From Tenacibaculum piscium (lineage in GTDB: Bacteria; Bacteroidota; Bacteroidia; Flavobacteriales; Flavobacteriaceae): 64,000 bases of DNA. Location of the stretch: NCBI RefSeq assembly GCF_021390715.1, contig NZ_JAJGWT010000012.1, positions 1 to 64,000 of the forward strand, given 5' to 3'. The notes beneath the pieces are model-generated. The model saw only the letters and a list, made by a program, of their open reading frames with translations, was not told where the DNA came from and did no database searches. Each line of letters starts with the position of its first letter. Position 1 is the first letter of the stretch. This document shows positions 7,429 through 15,681 of this stretch, one piece after another. The position numbers and the translations under genes were made by a program.

Positions 7429-8079
7429 CTATCCTTTTTTTAATAATTTAAGATCTCGGGCATCTGCTCTTTCTTGATTGATAATTAAAGGCGTTATTTC
7501 ATCTGCACCGCATCTGCTTTTTTCAACTATTGCTTTAAAATCTTGGATTAAGATTCTATTTTGGCAGTCCCAGTATATTTCATTTGCTACGGCACCTTCT
7601 GGATGTCCTTTTGATACATGAGATATAAAAATGAATAGGGTTGTGTCAAATTCTTCTATTAAATTGAAATAATCTGCGGCTTTTTTGCCTCTAAACACAT
7701 ATTGAACACTATCTACAATAACAATTTTTGGTTGGCGTTTTCGGCGTAATCGCAATACCATATCGTCATATTTTTCTTTTTGAAATGTAAATTTAGAGCT
7801 CACTACTTTCATATTATTTAATCGTAATGATCTCATAAAACTCATTCGCATACCTTCCTCAGCAGTATTATATAGTACTTTGCCTGATTTGGTTAATTCT
7901 TTCATAAACTGCATTGCGTATGTGGTTTTTCCATGCCCAGAATCTCCATATATTAAAATAGAACCTGACTGTTCCACAACTCCTTGATGCCGTAACCATT
8001 CGCCTGTTAACGCCATAGTTTTAAAACTCTTTTTAACTATATCTGCATAGCTGTACGCTTTTTTTACTTTTACCGCCAT
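7429..8079 (-). CDS. P-loop ATPase, RecA/RadA-like, prophage
   Basis: This 216-aa protein has Walker A GDSGHGKT at residues 45-52 and a Walker B-like 'IVIVDSVQYV' with Asp123. The layout, with a strand-Asp-Ser/Gln after the Walker B strand, looks like the RecA/DnaB-type ATP-binding core more than AAA+. It is common directly after the MuB-like gene in Bacteroidota Mu-like phages and may act in DNA handling during replicative transposition; the exact role is unknown. Its ATG overlaps the MuB stop (TAATG), so the two are translationally coupled. Confidence 0.7.
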   Translation of the reverse strand: MAVKVKKAYSYADIVKKSFKTMALTGEWLRHQGVVEQSGSILIYGDSGHGKTTYAMQFMKELTKSGKVLYNTAEEGMRMSFMRSLRLNNMKVVSSKFTFQKEKYDDMVLRLRRKRQPKIVIVDSVQYVFRGKKAADYFNLIEEFDTTLFIFISHVSKGHPEGAVANEIYWDCQNRILIQDFKAIVEKSRCGADEITPLIINQERADARDLKLLKKG

Positions 8080-8948
8080 TATTTTACCTCATGTTTTAAG
8101 ATTTCAACACGTACCGCTCTTAATGAGCCTTTTGTTTTAGCATACATTTGTAAGGGTGTAATTGTAGCTCCGTTTGCCTTGGCTACAAGTGCTATTTGAT
8201 TTATATGAAATTGTTTTAAATCGCTCTCACCAATAGGTGTAACTTTTTTATAAGCATTACCATATCTGTCAAATATTTCAGCAAAACCGACTTTTTTCAA
8301 ATCTTTTTGTCTTGTCATTTTTTGCTCTAAACCATCAGCCCCCATCATATACCAACCGCAAAGGTGGGTGGTTGCATTTTCTAGCGCTTTTAACTCTAAA
8401 AATGCGGTATAATCTAAATCACCAGCTTCGTCTAAAATGATTAATGGTAGTTCTGCTGTTCGCAATAAAAAAACTAAATCGTCATAAACATCTGCATATC
8501 TTCCTGTGTGAACAACTCCAAATTCTCTAGCAATTTTTCTAAGTAATTTTTGTTTACTTTTTACTTGAGAACAATCGATATACACTGCATTTTTATTATT
8601 TTCAGCATAGTTTTTTCCTGCTACCGTTTTACCGATACCCGCATAATCACAAAATATTCTGCAGATTGATTTTTTTTGGCAAGTTTCTAATTGAGTAGTG
8701 ATGTAATTAAAGGTTTTAGTTTTTACAACTACCCAGGGCGCATTTTCATTTAACTGAACTCTTACAATTCTTGCTATGGAAGTAAGAGCTCCATCAGATA
8801 AAACACCTTCAAGTTCTCCTTTATTTACAAAACGAGAATACTGAGAAACGCTAATACCTAATACTCTTGCATGTTTAACATCGCTTTTATATAGTTCTCT
8901 ATCCCTGCGAACTGCTTCAATAATTGTTGTTTTAAGACTATTTTTCAT
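8079..8948 (-). CDS. MuB-like transposition target ATPase
   Basis: This 289-aa protein starts with a helix-turn-helix region (about residues 25-65, 'HARVLGISVSQYSRFVNKG'), followed by an AAA ATPase with Walker A 'DYAGIGKT' (residues 101-108) and Walker B 'PLIILDEAG' (Asp174/Glu175). This is the architecture of Mu MuB, which binds target DNA, delivers it to the transpososome and gives target immunity. It lies 25 bp after the transposase gene, the same order as in Mu (A then B). Confidence 0.85.
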   Translation of the reverse strand: MKNSLKTTIIEAVRRDRELYKSDVKHARVLGISVSQYSRFVNKGELEGVLSDGALTSIARIVRVQLNENAPWVVVKTKTFNYITTQLETCQKKSICRIFCDYAGIGKTVAGKNYAENNKNAVYIDCSQVKSKQKLLRKIAREFGVVHTGRYADVYDDLVFLLRTAELPLIILDEAGDLDYTAFLELKALENATTHLCGWYMMGADGLEQKMTRQKDLKKVGFAEIFDRYGNAYKKVTPIGESDLKQFHINQIALVAKANGATITPLQMYAKTKGSLRAVRVEILKHEVK

Positions 8949-8973
8949 AATTATTTAGATTATTTTATTTAGA

Positions 8974-10995
8974 TTATAAATCGTCAATGGCGTTATTTCT
9001 TTCAGAAACTTCATCAAAAGCTTCATATTCAAATTCTTCAATTTTGGCAACTGTTTTTACTATTTCTGGAGTAACATCTATAATTGGCATATCATTTTTT
9101 ATAATAGCAACCCTACGGAGTTGTTGCTCGGTATCTGTTTTTACCATTTTATCAAACTGACTTATATATTTAGTAGCGTCTTGATAGCCTTGAACATCTT
9201 TGTCCGTCCATTCTGCATTTGCTCTATTAAAAGTTGGTACTGGCTGACATTCGCAAATAAATAGATCATTCTGATAAATAAATACTTCGTTAATTTCATT
9301 GGTTTCCGTTGGTAAATAGTAGGCATCTACGTTGTAATTATTAGAAGCTAACTGGTTTAAAACTGCTGGATTTTCTAATTGAAACTTTTCATATTGAACA
9401 GTTACATACTGGCTACGTCTAATAGATGTTTGCGTTTTAAAACCAATGTATTTGGCTAATTGCCCTCTATCTAATTGCGGTAAATCAGGATTAACATGAT
9501 GTATAAAAACATCCATTCTACTCATCCCTTGGTATTTCTTTTGATTTGGATGCAACTGATTGTTATATTCTAATTGCTCTTGTAAATCATTAGCAACAAT
9601 AACTTTATAGGTTGCTTTTGAAAACTTATAATTGTTGTTTTCTGCATCAAATATTTTCTGTGAAGTAGTTCTATTACTATCGCCTCGGGCATAAAAACGA
9701 CCAACACCCTGGTTGTTGTTTTTTTCAACACCGTACTTTTTAGTTCCAATTAAACGTTCTGCATATTTTTCTTGAGAATTTGTAGGATTACACCAGCGTA
9801 CAAATGGAAAGATGTTTCCTGCTTTCATTAAGCCGTCTTTAAAATCACTTACTAAATGATGTTCTACTTCCATTTGCATTGGAACTCCTAAACCTTTATT
9901 ACTTGTAAATCGGAACATATCACGAATACAATCCAAGTATAAATCATGGTTTTTTTCAAGTGAGTGAGAAATACCAATCATTGCTCCAGATAAATCATCA
10001 AAAGCATAGTACGCCATAACTCGTTTACCATTGTGTAACTTGGTATGCATAATATCCCTATCATCTAAAGTAATTTTACTCATAGAGTAATTTGGAGCTG
10101 TACGGTTAACGTGTGGACGCTGTTTATGGTTAAAGTCATAAGCACCGTTACGATATTTTTTAATTAGTAACTGATTTCTTGGTAAATTGATGTAGTTCCA
10201 AATTGTTGATTCTGAAATTTCAACAGGAGATTCGTTTACATAAAAATCTTCTCTATTAAAAATCTCTCCTGTTTTATAATCAACAACTTCAATAGCACCG
10301 CCTAAAAACTGCAAATACAAATCATGTACTACCGATGAATAGGGCTTGCTTGGTAAACAATATAAACTTACAATTAAGCTTTCAACATCTGCGGTAACTC
10401 TTCTAGAGTTAATTGAGCCTTCTCCGCCATGTATAAACGCCCCGTAGCTTTCTTTTAAATATTTATCGTAACGTCTTTTTAACGAGCGAGGATTGTTTGG
10501 TAAACTACATTGCCATTTATCAGTATCAATAGCATTAACAGATTCGCTTACACGTTCCCAAATTTTAGTTTTCTGCTTTCCAAACTTTTTAGCTAGAACT
10601 CCTTTTTCTGTAAAAATGCTTGTAATAGCATTTAAAATCATGCAGTTTGTTGCTTTTTCTCGTTGCTTTTCAGAAGATAATGACTTACCGCTAGGGGTTC
10701 TGTGTCTTGTAAAAAATTTCGTTGCTTCAATATCTGGAACTATATATTCTTCTAATAAATTAACAACCAAAACTTCTTTTGGATCTCCAATTCTAGCAAA
10801 ACAAATTTCTTTGTAAATAGGGCTTAAATCGTGAAAAGAAACCCAAGCTTCATTATCTTTTCCTCTACCTTCTTTTGTACGAACTAACTTTCCTCTGATA
10901 CAATTCTTTAAGTAAGAGTCATAAGACATCAACGCCCAATCCTTATACAGTAACCTTGCGGGTATTGATAATATGTTGTTTTGGTATTGATACAT
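8974..10995 (-). CDS. Mu-type transposase (MuA-like)
   Basis: This 673-aa DDE recombinase would catalyse strand cleavage and transfer in replicative transposition. An N-terminal Mu DNA-binding region (about 1-110) precedes the catalytic core: 'LDDRD' with Asp311/312, strand 'VMAYYAFDDLSGAMIG', then 'MQMEVEHHLVSD' and 'NPTNSQEKYAE' with Glu409/413. Where Mu has the second Asp, this protein shows Glu residues (E376/E378); I recall the same EVEH motif in other Bacteroidota Mu transposases, but an alignment is needed. The C-terminal part (after about 500) would bind MuB. It is near full Mu length (663 aa) and intact. Confidence 0.9.
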   Translation of the reverse strand: MYQYQNNILSIPARLLYKDWALMSYDSYLKNCIRGKLVRTKEGRGKDNEAWVSFHDLSPIYKEICFARIGDPKEVLVVNLLEEYIVPDIEATKFFTRHRTPSGKSLSSEKQREKATNCMILNAITSIFTEKGVLAKKFGKQKTKIWERVSESVNAIDTDKWQCSLPNNPRSLKRRYDKYLKESYGAFIHGGEGSINSRRVTADVESLIVSLYCLPSKPYSSVVHDLYLQFLGGAIEVVDYKTGEIFNREDFYVNESPVEISESTIWNYINLPRNQLLIKKYRNGAYDFNHKQRPHVNRTAPNYSMSKITLDDRDIMHTKLHNGKRVMAYYAFDDLSGAMIGISHSLEKNHDLYLDCIRDMFRFTSNKGLGVPMQMEVEHHLVSDFKDGLMKAGNIFPFVRWCNPTNSQEKYAERLIGTKKYGVEKNNNQGVGRFYARGDSNRTTSQKIFDAENNNYKFSKATYKVIVANDLQEQLEYNNQLHPNQKKYQGMSRMDVFIHHVNPDLPQLDRGQLAKYIGFKTQTSIRRSQYVTVQYEKFQLENPAVLNQLASNNYNVDAYYLPTETNEINEVFIYQNDLFICECQPVPTFNRANAEWTDKDVQGYQDATKYISQFDKMVKTDTEQQLRRVAIIKNDMPIIDVTPEIVKTVAKIEEFEYEAFDEVSERNNAIDDL

Positions 10996-11013
10996 GAATT
11001 AGATTATTTTTTA

Positions 11014-11065
11014 GACCCTGCCCAAGACTCGAACTTGAGTGTATGCCTTTCAGGAATGATTAATA
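11014..11065 (-). ncRNA. Partial tRNA-like element (T arm plus acceptor-like stem)
   Basis: On the minus strand, TCAAG-TTCGAGT-CTTGG forms a T arm with a canonical TTCGAGT loop, followed by CAGGGTC. An upstream TCCTG can pair with CAGGG to close it, giving a minihelix-like fold. No anticodon or full D arm is visible. It lies between the small DNA-binding gene and the transposase gene, an intercistronic position like that of the fuller element at 6231-6294. It is weaker on its own than that element. Confidence 0.4.
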
Positions 11066-11077
11066 CTGTGAGATTTT

Positions 11078-11281
11078 CTATTGATTTACAGCCGCTTTAA
11101 CTGCTTCTTTCACTTGATTTTCCAGCCTTTTATAGTCTTTTACTATTTTATCAGAAGTTGTACTGGTTCTATCGCCACGGATACTCATTGTTATAAAACG
11201 GCGACTTACTCCGTAGTCTTCTATTAGCTTATCCACAACATCTCTGTTTAGGATGTTTCTTTTTTTCGTAGGTTTGTCCAT
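11078..11281 (-). CDS. Small DNA-binding protein, first gene of the prophage early operon
   Basis: This 67-aa basic protein has a likely helix-turn-helix, 'VVDKLIEDYGVSRRFITMSI' (residues 15-34), followed by a Lys-rich helix. It is the first gene of the early transcript and is read divergently from the repressor at 11343, with 61 bp between the starts. By place and size it corresponds to Mu Ner or a similar early regulator. The family is inferred from position, not recognised by motif. Confidence 0.55.
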   Translation of the reverse strand: MDKPTKKRNILNRDVVDKLIEDYGVSRRFITMSIRGDRTSTTSDKIVKDYKRLENQVKEAVKAAVNQ

Positions 11282-11342
11282 TGTTTACATTGTTCTTTGT
11301 TCGAGTACAAATATATAAACAAATGTTTATTAAAAACAACAA
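11282..11342. promoter_or_regulatory. Divergent prophage control region with operator-like palindromes
   Basis: This is the 61-bp gap between the early-operon gene (minus) and the repressor gene (plus). TAAACAAATGTTTA at 11316-11329 is a 6-bp-arm palindrome with a 2-bp spacer. A further TGTTTA half-site lies at 11282-11287, and an imperfect palindrome of the TTGT...ACAA type lies around 11298-11311. This is where the lysis-lysogeny switch should bind. No strong promoter hexamers stand out. Confidence 0.6.
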
Positions 11343-11741
11343 ATGATGATTGAATTTATTAGTATCACGGAAAGAATACAGTATATAATTGATAATCAAT
11401 ACAATGAAAATCAAAAAAAATTTGCAGAAAGTATTGGTTTTTCACCTCAAGTTGTATCAAATATAGTTTCTGGAAGAAAATCAAAACCAAGTTTTGACGT
11501 TTTAAATGCTATAATATCAACAAATGATGATATTAATGCCCGTTGGCTTCTAACTGGAAAAGGCGAAATATTAAAGCAAGAACAGCCAAAACAAGAGGTT
11601 GCTAATATTGATTATAAAGAGAAATATTATAAAGCATTAGAAAAAAATACAGAATTACATGAAAGAATAGATGCTTTACAACAAAAGTTATTAGACAGCG
11701 CTTCAAATATGGAGGATAACATGAACAGGAGTGTCGGATAA
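11343..11741 (+). CDS. Prophage XRE-family repressor
   Basis: This 132-aa protein has an N-terminal HTH_XRE/lambda-repressor-like domain (about residues 5-65): 'QKKFAESIGFSPQVVSNIVSG' is the helix-turn-helix, followed by 'NARWLLTGKGE', a typical end of Bacteroidota XRE domains. The C-terminal part (75-132) is a predicted coiled coil that could give dimers; there is no S24 peptidase domain, so inactivation by RecA-stimulated autocleavage is not expected. Divergent placement next to the early operon points to a Mu c-type repressor. Confidence 0.75.
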   Translation: MMIEFISITERIQYIIDNQYNENQKKFAESIGFSPQVVSNIVSGRKSKPSFDVLNAIISTNDDINARWLLTGKGEILKQEQPKQEVANIDYKEKYYKALEKNTELHERIDALQQKLLDSASNMEDNMNRSVG

Positions 11742-12042
11742 TAGTAGTATGAAGCTAGTTTGGCGTAAGCTATAAAGTACATACTAAGAACCATTGCTAT
11801 AAGAGTAACAATAGGTGTAAATACATAGAAAACACGTAAAAACCTAATAGACAGGTAGTTAAACTTTAATTAACGTAATTAATTATGTCGTTACACCCCT
11901 GTTATAAATCGTTTTTACACCTTTAAAGCCTTAAAAAACGACATTATAGCAGGTTTTCAAAGTTGTTTTTTCTTGTTTTCTGTCCACCTAACTGTCTTTC
12001 TAACTGTCCTCCTAAACTAAAACAGCCTATTTAGTACCATTT

Positions 12043-12082
12043 TTAATTTAGTTGTTTTTGGGCTTATTAATTTAGTTGTTTT
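12043..12082. repeat. 16-bp direct repeats, candidate transposase-binding end sites
   Basis: TTAATTTAGTTGTTTT occurs at 12043-12058 and again at 12067-12082, a 24-bp period. Mu-type transposase ends carry several copies of a roughly 22-bp binding site, so repeats at this place, just outside the repressor, are good candidates. Confirmation needs the opposite prophage end. Confidence 0.45.
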
Positions 12083-12553
12083 GTTAATTATAAAATGCCT
12101 GTATAGCTTGTTAATATTGGTTTTAAGAGGTTTTTACAATGTAAAGAAGTACAAGAAAGTTTTAAATTTTTCTTAAAAATAGAGAAAGTCTTAAAAACAG
12201 CTATTTTGGTTAATTTTGTACTTTTCAACTATTTTTAAGGTTTTTGTAAATAGCTAAGGTTTTAAATAAAAATTAACATATTAAATATTAGCTGTAAGCG
12301 CTTAATTTAGTCCAGAGGTGTTAGTCGTTATAAAAACAACAAAAACCCCACATATAAGGTAAATAGTAGGGTTTTAATGTATGTGAAGTTAAAAAATAAT
12401 TACGTTTTTAGCTAAATAATAAAGATCTTCTTATTTTAAATATTAATTAATAAGTAAATTAATTAAGGTCTAATTAATGCTAAATGATGATAAGTTCGTT
12501 TGTATCTTTTGTTTTATGGGTTATATATCAAAAGTACGTTCAAATAACTGATA

Positions 12554-12580
12554 AAAACTATAATTGTTATTGATAGTTTT
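12554..12580. promoter_or_regulatory. Palindromic box upstream of oxyR
   Basis: AAAACTAT at 12554-12561 and ATAGTTTT at 12573-12580 form an 8-bp inverted repeat with an 11-bp spacer, ending 27 bp before the oxyR ATG. The ATAG/CTAT half-sites recall OxyR operators, so autoregulation is likely. This is inferred from the motif and its position. Confidence 0.55.
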
Positions 12581-12607
12581 AATATCTTTATCAAAAAAAC
12601 TGATACC

Positions 12608-13555
12608 ATGACCATTACACAATTAAAATATACGTTAGCGGTTGCTGAGCATCAAAATTTCACCATCGCTGCTGAACATTGTTTTGTTACACAACCTACT
12701 TTGAGTATGCAAATTCAAAAATTAGAAGATGAATTAGAGGCTAAAATATTTAATCGTTCTAAAAAGCCAATTCAATTAACGGAAATTGGCAAAAAAATCT
12801 TGGAACAAGCGAAAGTTATTGTTGATGAAAGCAATCGTCTTTTAGATATTGTACATCAGCAAAAAGGTTTTATTGGTGGTGAATTTAAACTTGGAATTAT
12901 CCCTACGGTGATGCCCACGCTTTTACCGATGTTTTTAAAAACTTTTAACAAAAAGTATCCAAAAGTTCAATTAATTATTGAAGAATTAACCACGGAAGAA
13001 ATCATCAGAAAACTAACTGATGGTCATATTGATGCAGGTTTGGCAGCGACTCCTTTAGAAAATGATTTTATAAAAGAGCGTGTTTTGTATTACGAACCTT
13101 TTGTAGGATTAATTCCTGATAAGCATCGTTTATTTCAAAAAAACAAAATTAAAGTTGATGATTTAGAGCTTGACGATATTTTATTATTGGAGGATGGTCA
13201 TTGTTTTAAAAACAGTATTTTGAATTTATGTAAAACATCAAAAAAGAGTTCGACACATCGTTTTCAATTAGAAAGTGGCAGTTTTGATACGTTGATAAAA
13301 TTATCAAAAGATGGTTTAGGAATGACATTATTGCCTTATTTAAACACGCTTGATTTAAATGATGCTGATAAACAAAATTTAAGAGAATTTGAAACACCTT
13401 CACCTGCTAGAGAGGTGAGTTTAATTTATCATAAATCGCAACTTAAAATGCAGTTAATAAACGCTTTAAAAACAACGATTGATAGCGTAATACGAGGTGC
13501 AATTACTTTTAATGATATTAAAGTTATCAGTCCGATACAAAAAAATAACATCTAA
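12608..13555 (+). CDS. oxyR: Hydrogen peroxide-sensing LysR-type regulator OxyR
   Basis: This 315-aa protein has an N-terminal LysR winged HTH ('FTIAAEHCFVTQPTLSMQIQ', residues 18-37) and a C-terminal periplasmic-binding-like regulatory domain. The redox motif 'LLEDGHCFKNSILNLC' places Cys199 and Cys208 at the same numbers as the disulfide pair of E. coli OxyR. It should therefore activate peroxide defence genes when oxidised. No catalase or peroxidase gene is next to it. A palindrome upstream suggests autoregulation, and a strong bidirectional terminator follows. Confidence 0.93.
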   Translation: MTITQLKYTLAVAEHQNFTIAAEHCFVTQPTLSMQIQKLEDELEAKIFNRSKKPIQLTEIGKKILEQAKVIVDESNRLLDIVHQQKGFIGGEFKLGIIPTVMPTLLPMFLKTFNKKYPKVQLIIEELTTEEIIRKLTDGHIDAGLAATPLENDFIKERVLYYEPFVGLIPDKHRLFQKNKIKVDDLELDDILLLEDGHCFKNSILNLCKTSKKSSTHRFQLESGSFDTLIKLSKDGLGMTLLPYLNTLDLNDADKQNLREFETPSPAREVSLIYHKSQLKMQLINALKTTIDSVIRGAITFNDIKVISPIQKNNI

Positions 13556-13561
13556 TTTGAT

Positions 13562-13595
13562 AAAAAAATCCCGCAATTACTTGCGGGATTTTTTA
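13562..13595. terminator. Bidirectional intrinsic terminator between oxyR and the SulP gene
   Basis: AAAAAATCCCGCAA and TTGCGGGATTTTTT form a 14-bp stem with a 4-nt loop. The A-rich and T-rich flanks let it stop both the rightward oxyR transcript and the leftward transporter transcript. Confidence 0.9.
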
Positions 13596-13615
13596 GCTTT
13601 ATTTTTAGTAAACAC

Positions 13616-15511
13616 TTAAAACTTATATTCTGATAACGGTTTTGGAAATGCTTCAGGATTTTCAGCTAAATGATAGCGAGGATCATCAACATCTTCAATG
13701 ATTACATTTTTAAAGGTATCACTTGCTTTGTACATCAACACTTTACAATCTTGGCTTAGGTGTTTTAGTTTAATTGTTTTTCCTGCTGTTTGATATTTTT
13801 CAACCAATAAAAACACGGCTTCTAACGCCGAATGATCTGAAATTCGAGATTCAACAAAATCAATTTCTACATTTTGAGGATCGTTTTTAATATCAAATTT
13901 ATCATTAAATTCGGTGATACTTCCAAAGAATAAAGGACCCCAAATTTCATAAACTTTCGTACCGTCTGATTTTACACGTTTTCTGGCTCTAATTTTCTTA
14001 GCGCTCGACCAAGCAAATGATAATGCAGAGATAATAACTCCAACAAATACGGCAATTGCTAAATCAAAAAACACGGTTACCGCCGATACAATAATTAAAA
14101 CAAAGGCATCTGAGGCTGGAATTTTTTTCATAATTCGAAAACTCGACCATGCAAAAGTTTCAATAACCATCATAAACATAACGCCAACTAAGGCGGCAAT
14201 TGGCACTTGTTCGATGTATTTATCAGCAAATAAAATAAAGGTTAATAACGTTAATGACATCATTACGCCTGATAAACGTCCACGTCCTCCAGCGTTGATA
14301 TTAATTACCGTTTGTCCAATCATACCGCAACCTCCAGTTCCTCCAAAAAATCCACTTAACATATTTCCAGCACCTTGTGCGATACATTCTTTATTTCCGT
14401 TTCCTCTGGTATCGGTTAATTCATCGACTAAATTCATGGTCATTAAGGTTTCGATTAAACCAACCGAAGCCGCTAAAAACGCATACGGAGCAATGAATTT
14501 TAGGGTATCTAAATTGAATGGTAGATTACTCCAAAGTTCTAAAACGTTTAGTTTTTTTGATAATTCATCAATTCCATTTAAACCTGCACCGCCTCCATCT
14601 CGAATAAAATCACCAACGTTTATTGATGAAATTCCACTAAAAATCGAAATTAAGGTAACAATCAAAATAGCGGTTAAAGCCGCAGGAATTTTGGTGGTTA
14701 TTTTTGGCAATCCCCAAACGATAAGCATGGTTAATAAAACCAAACCAATCATTATATAAAGTTTTTCGCCTTGCATTGCCGATTTTACAACACCAACATC
14801 TTTTACCGAATAAAAACCGTCTTCTTTTACATTGAAAATAACTTTTTTAGTTATCGGATTAAAAACTTGCCCATCAGAAATAATAAAATCTGCTGATTTC
14901 GTTTGATGATTAATTACTGATTTTTCATTAATTGTATATAAAACAGTTCCTGATAACACATCTTTTACTTGATTATCAACAACAGTATACACCAATTCTT
15001 TGGTTTGTGTGTTTCGTTTATTTTGTCCGAAAAAATCTTTGGTATTTTCTGTAAACATTCCTAATTGTGCCATAAAAATAACAATCGCCAATCCGTTTAC
15101 AAATCCCATCATTACTGGATGTGGGATTAATCGCACAAATTTTCCGAGCTTAAAAACACCCGCAAATATTTGTATAATCCCCATTAAAACTACAGCGGAT
15201 AACAAATAAAAATATCCCATATTTTCCACAGGATTTTCGAACAATAATCCTTTGGCGTGTCCTTCTTGAATCATGTTTACAAAAATTACAGCAACTGCCC
15301 CTGCAGCTCCTGAAATAAGTCCTGGTCTTCCGCCAAAAATAGCCGATACAATCCCGACTACAAACGCTCCAAACAAGGCTACAATTGGGCTGATTTGAGC
15401 CACGAAAGCAAAAGCAACCACTTCAGGAATCATCGCTAAAGAAACCGTAATACCTGCTAACGTATCATCTTTAATGTTAATATTCTTATTTTTAAGGTAT
15501 TTCATCATCAT
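13616..15511 (-). CDS. SulP family anion transporter with STAS domain
   Basis: This 631-aa inner-membrane protein has the SulP/SLC26 signature near the N-terminus ('DTLAGITVSLAMIPEVVAFA') and about 10-12 hydrophobic segments to residue about 505, with 'GFFGGTGGCGMIGQTVININ' as a conserved loop. A C-terminal cytosolic STAS domain (about 520-600) follows. Residues 165-250 form an extra soluble insert between membrane segments, as in some Bacteroidota members. The family moves sulfate, bicarbonate or other anions; with no neighbouring carbonic anhydrase or sulfur genes, the substrate stays open. Confidence 0.85.
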   Translation of the reverse strand: MMMKYLKNKNINIKDDTLAGITVSLAMIPEVVAFAFVAQISPIVALFGAFVVGIVSAIFGGRPGLISGAAGAVAVIFVNMIQEGHAKGLLFENPVENMGYFYLLSAVVLMGIIQIFAGVFKLGKFVRLIPHPVMMGFVNGLAIVIFMAQLGMFTENTKDFFGQNKRNTQTKELVYTVVDNQVKDVLSGTVLYTINEKSVINHQTKSADFIISDGQVFNPITKKVIFNVKEDGFYSVKDVGVVKSAMQGEKLYIMIGLVLLTMLIVWGLPKITTKIPAALTAILIVTLISIFSGISSINVGDFIRDGGGAGLNGIDELSKKLNVLELWSNLPFNLDTLKFIAPYAFLAASVGLIETLMTMNLVDELTDTRGNGNKECIAQGAGNMLSGFFGGTGGCGMIGQTVININAGGRGRLSGVMMSLTLLTFILFADKYIEQVPIAALVGVMFMMVIETFAWSSFRIMKKIPASDAFVLIIVSAVTVFFDLAIAVFVGVIISALSFAWSSAKKIRARKRVKSDGTKVYEIWGPLFFGSITEFNDKFDIKNDPQNVEIDFVESRISDHSALEAVFLLVEKYQTAGKTIKLKHLSQDCKVLMYKASDTFKNVIIEDVDDPRYHLAENPEAFPKPLSEYKF

Positions 15512-15681
15512 AAATTACATTTTGGTAAAAGTTGGCAAATGTAAAGATAATTTTATTGATATAATTTCAGGATAATCCAAGTTTAAGATTCTGATTTATT
15601 ATTTAGAGTTTAATTTTGCGTACTAATTTTTTTGGTTTATTTTTGACCCTCGAATTTACCAAGCCAATTTGAGCGCAAATT

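Larger units (their letters stand above)
11742..12607. other. Gene-free stretch that should contain the prophage end and the oxyR leader
   Basis: I find no credible ORF in these 866 bp. It is very AT-rich and holds several repeat sets: tandem 12-mers at 11988-12011 (CTAACTGTC core), two 16-bp direct repeats TTAATTTAGTTGTTTT at 12043-12058 and 12067-12082 (a related AGTTGTTTT at 11961), and TACACC motifs at 11885-11922. An imperfect AAAACCC/GGGTTTT hairpin lies at 12342-12375. The Mu-like prophage must end in here, because oxyR at 12608 is chromosomal; I cannot fix the exact junction without the other end. Confidence 0.55.

Noticed and set aside
11889..12100. Small coding genes in the stretch between repressor and oxyR
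   Set aside because: Frames are short, AT-driven and lack plausible starts or coupling.
12342..12375. Intrinsic terminator
   Set aside because: The AAAACCC/GGGTTTT stem is only 7 bp around a 20-nt loop with a four-T tail, too weak to call; noted inside the gene-free region.
14214..14759. Plus-strand 181-aa frame inside the SulP gene
   Set aside because: It is a reverse-strand shadow of hydrophobic codons; the SulP frame has clear family motifs.
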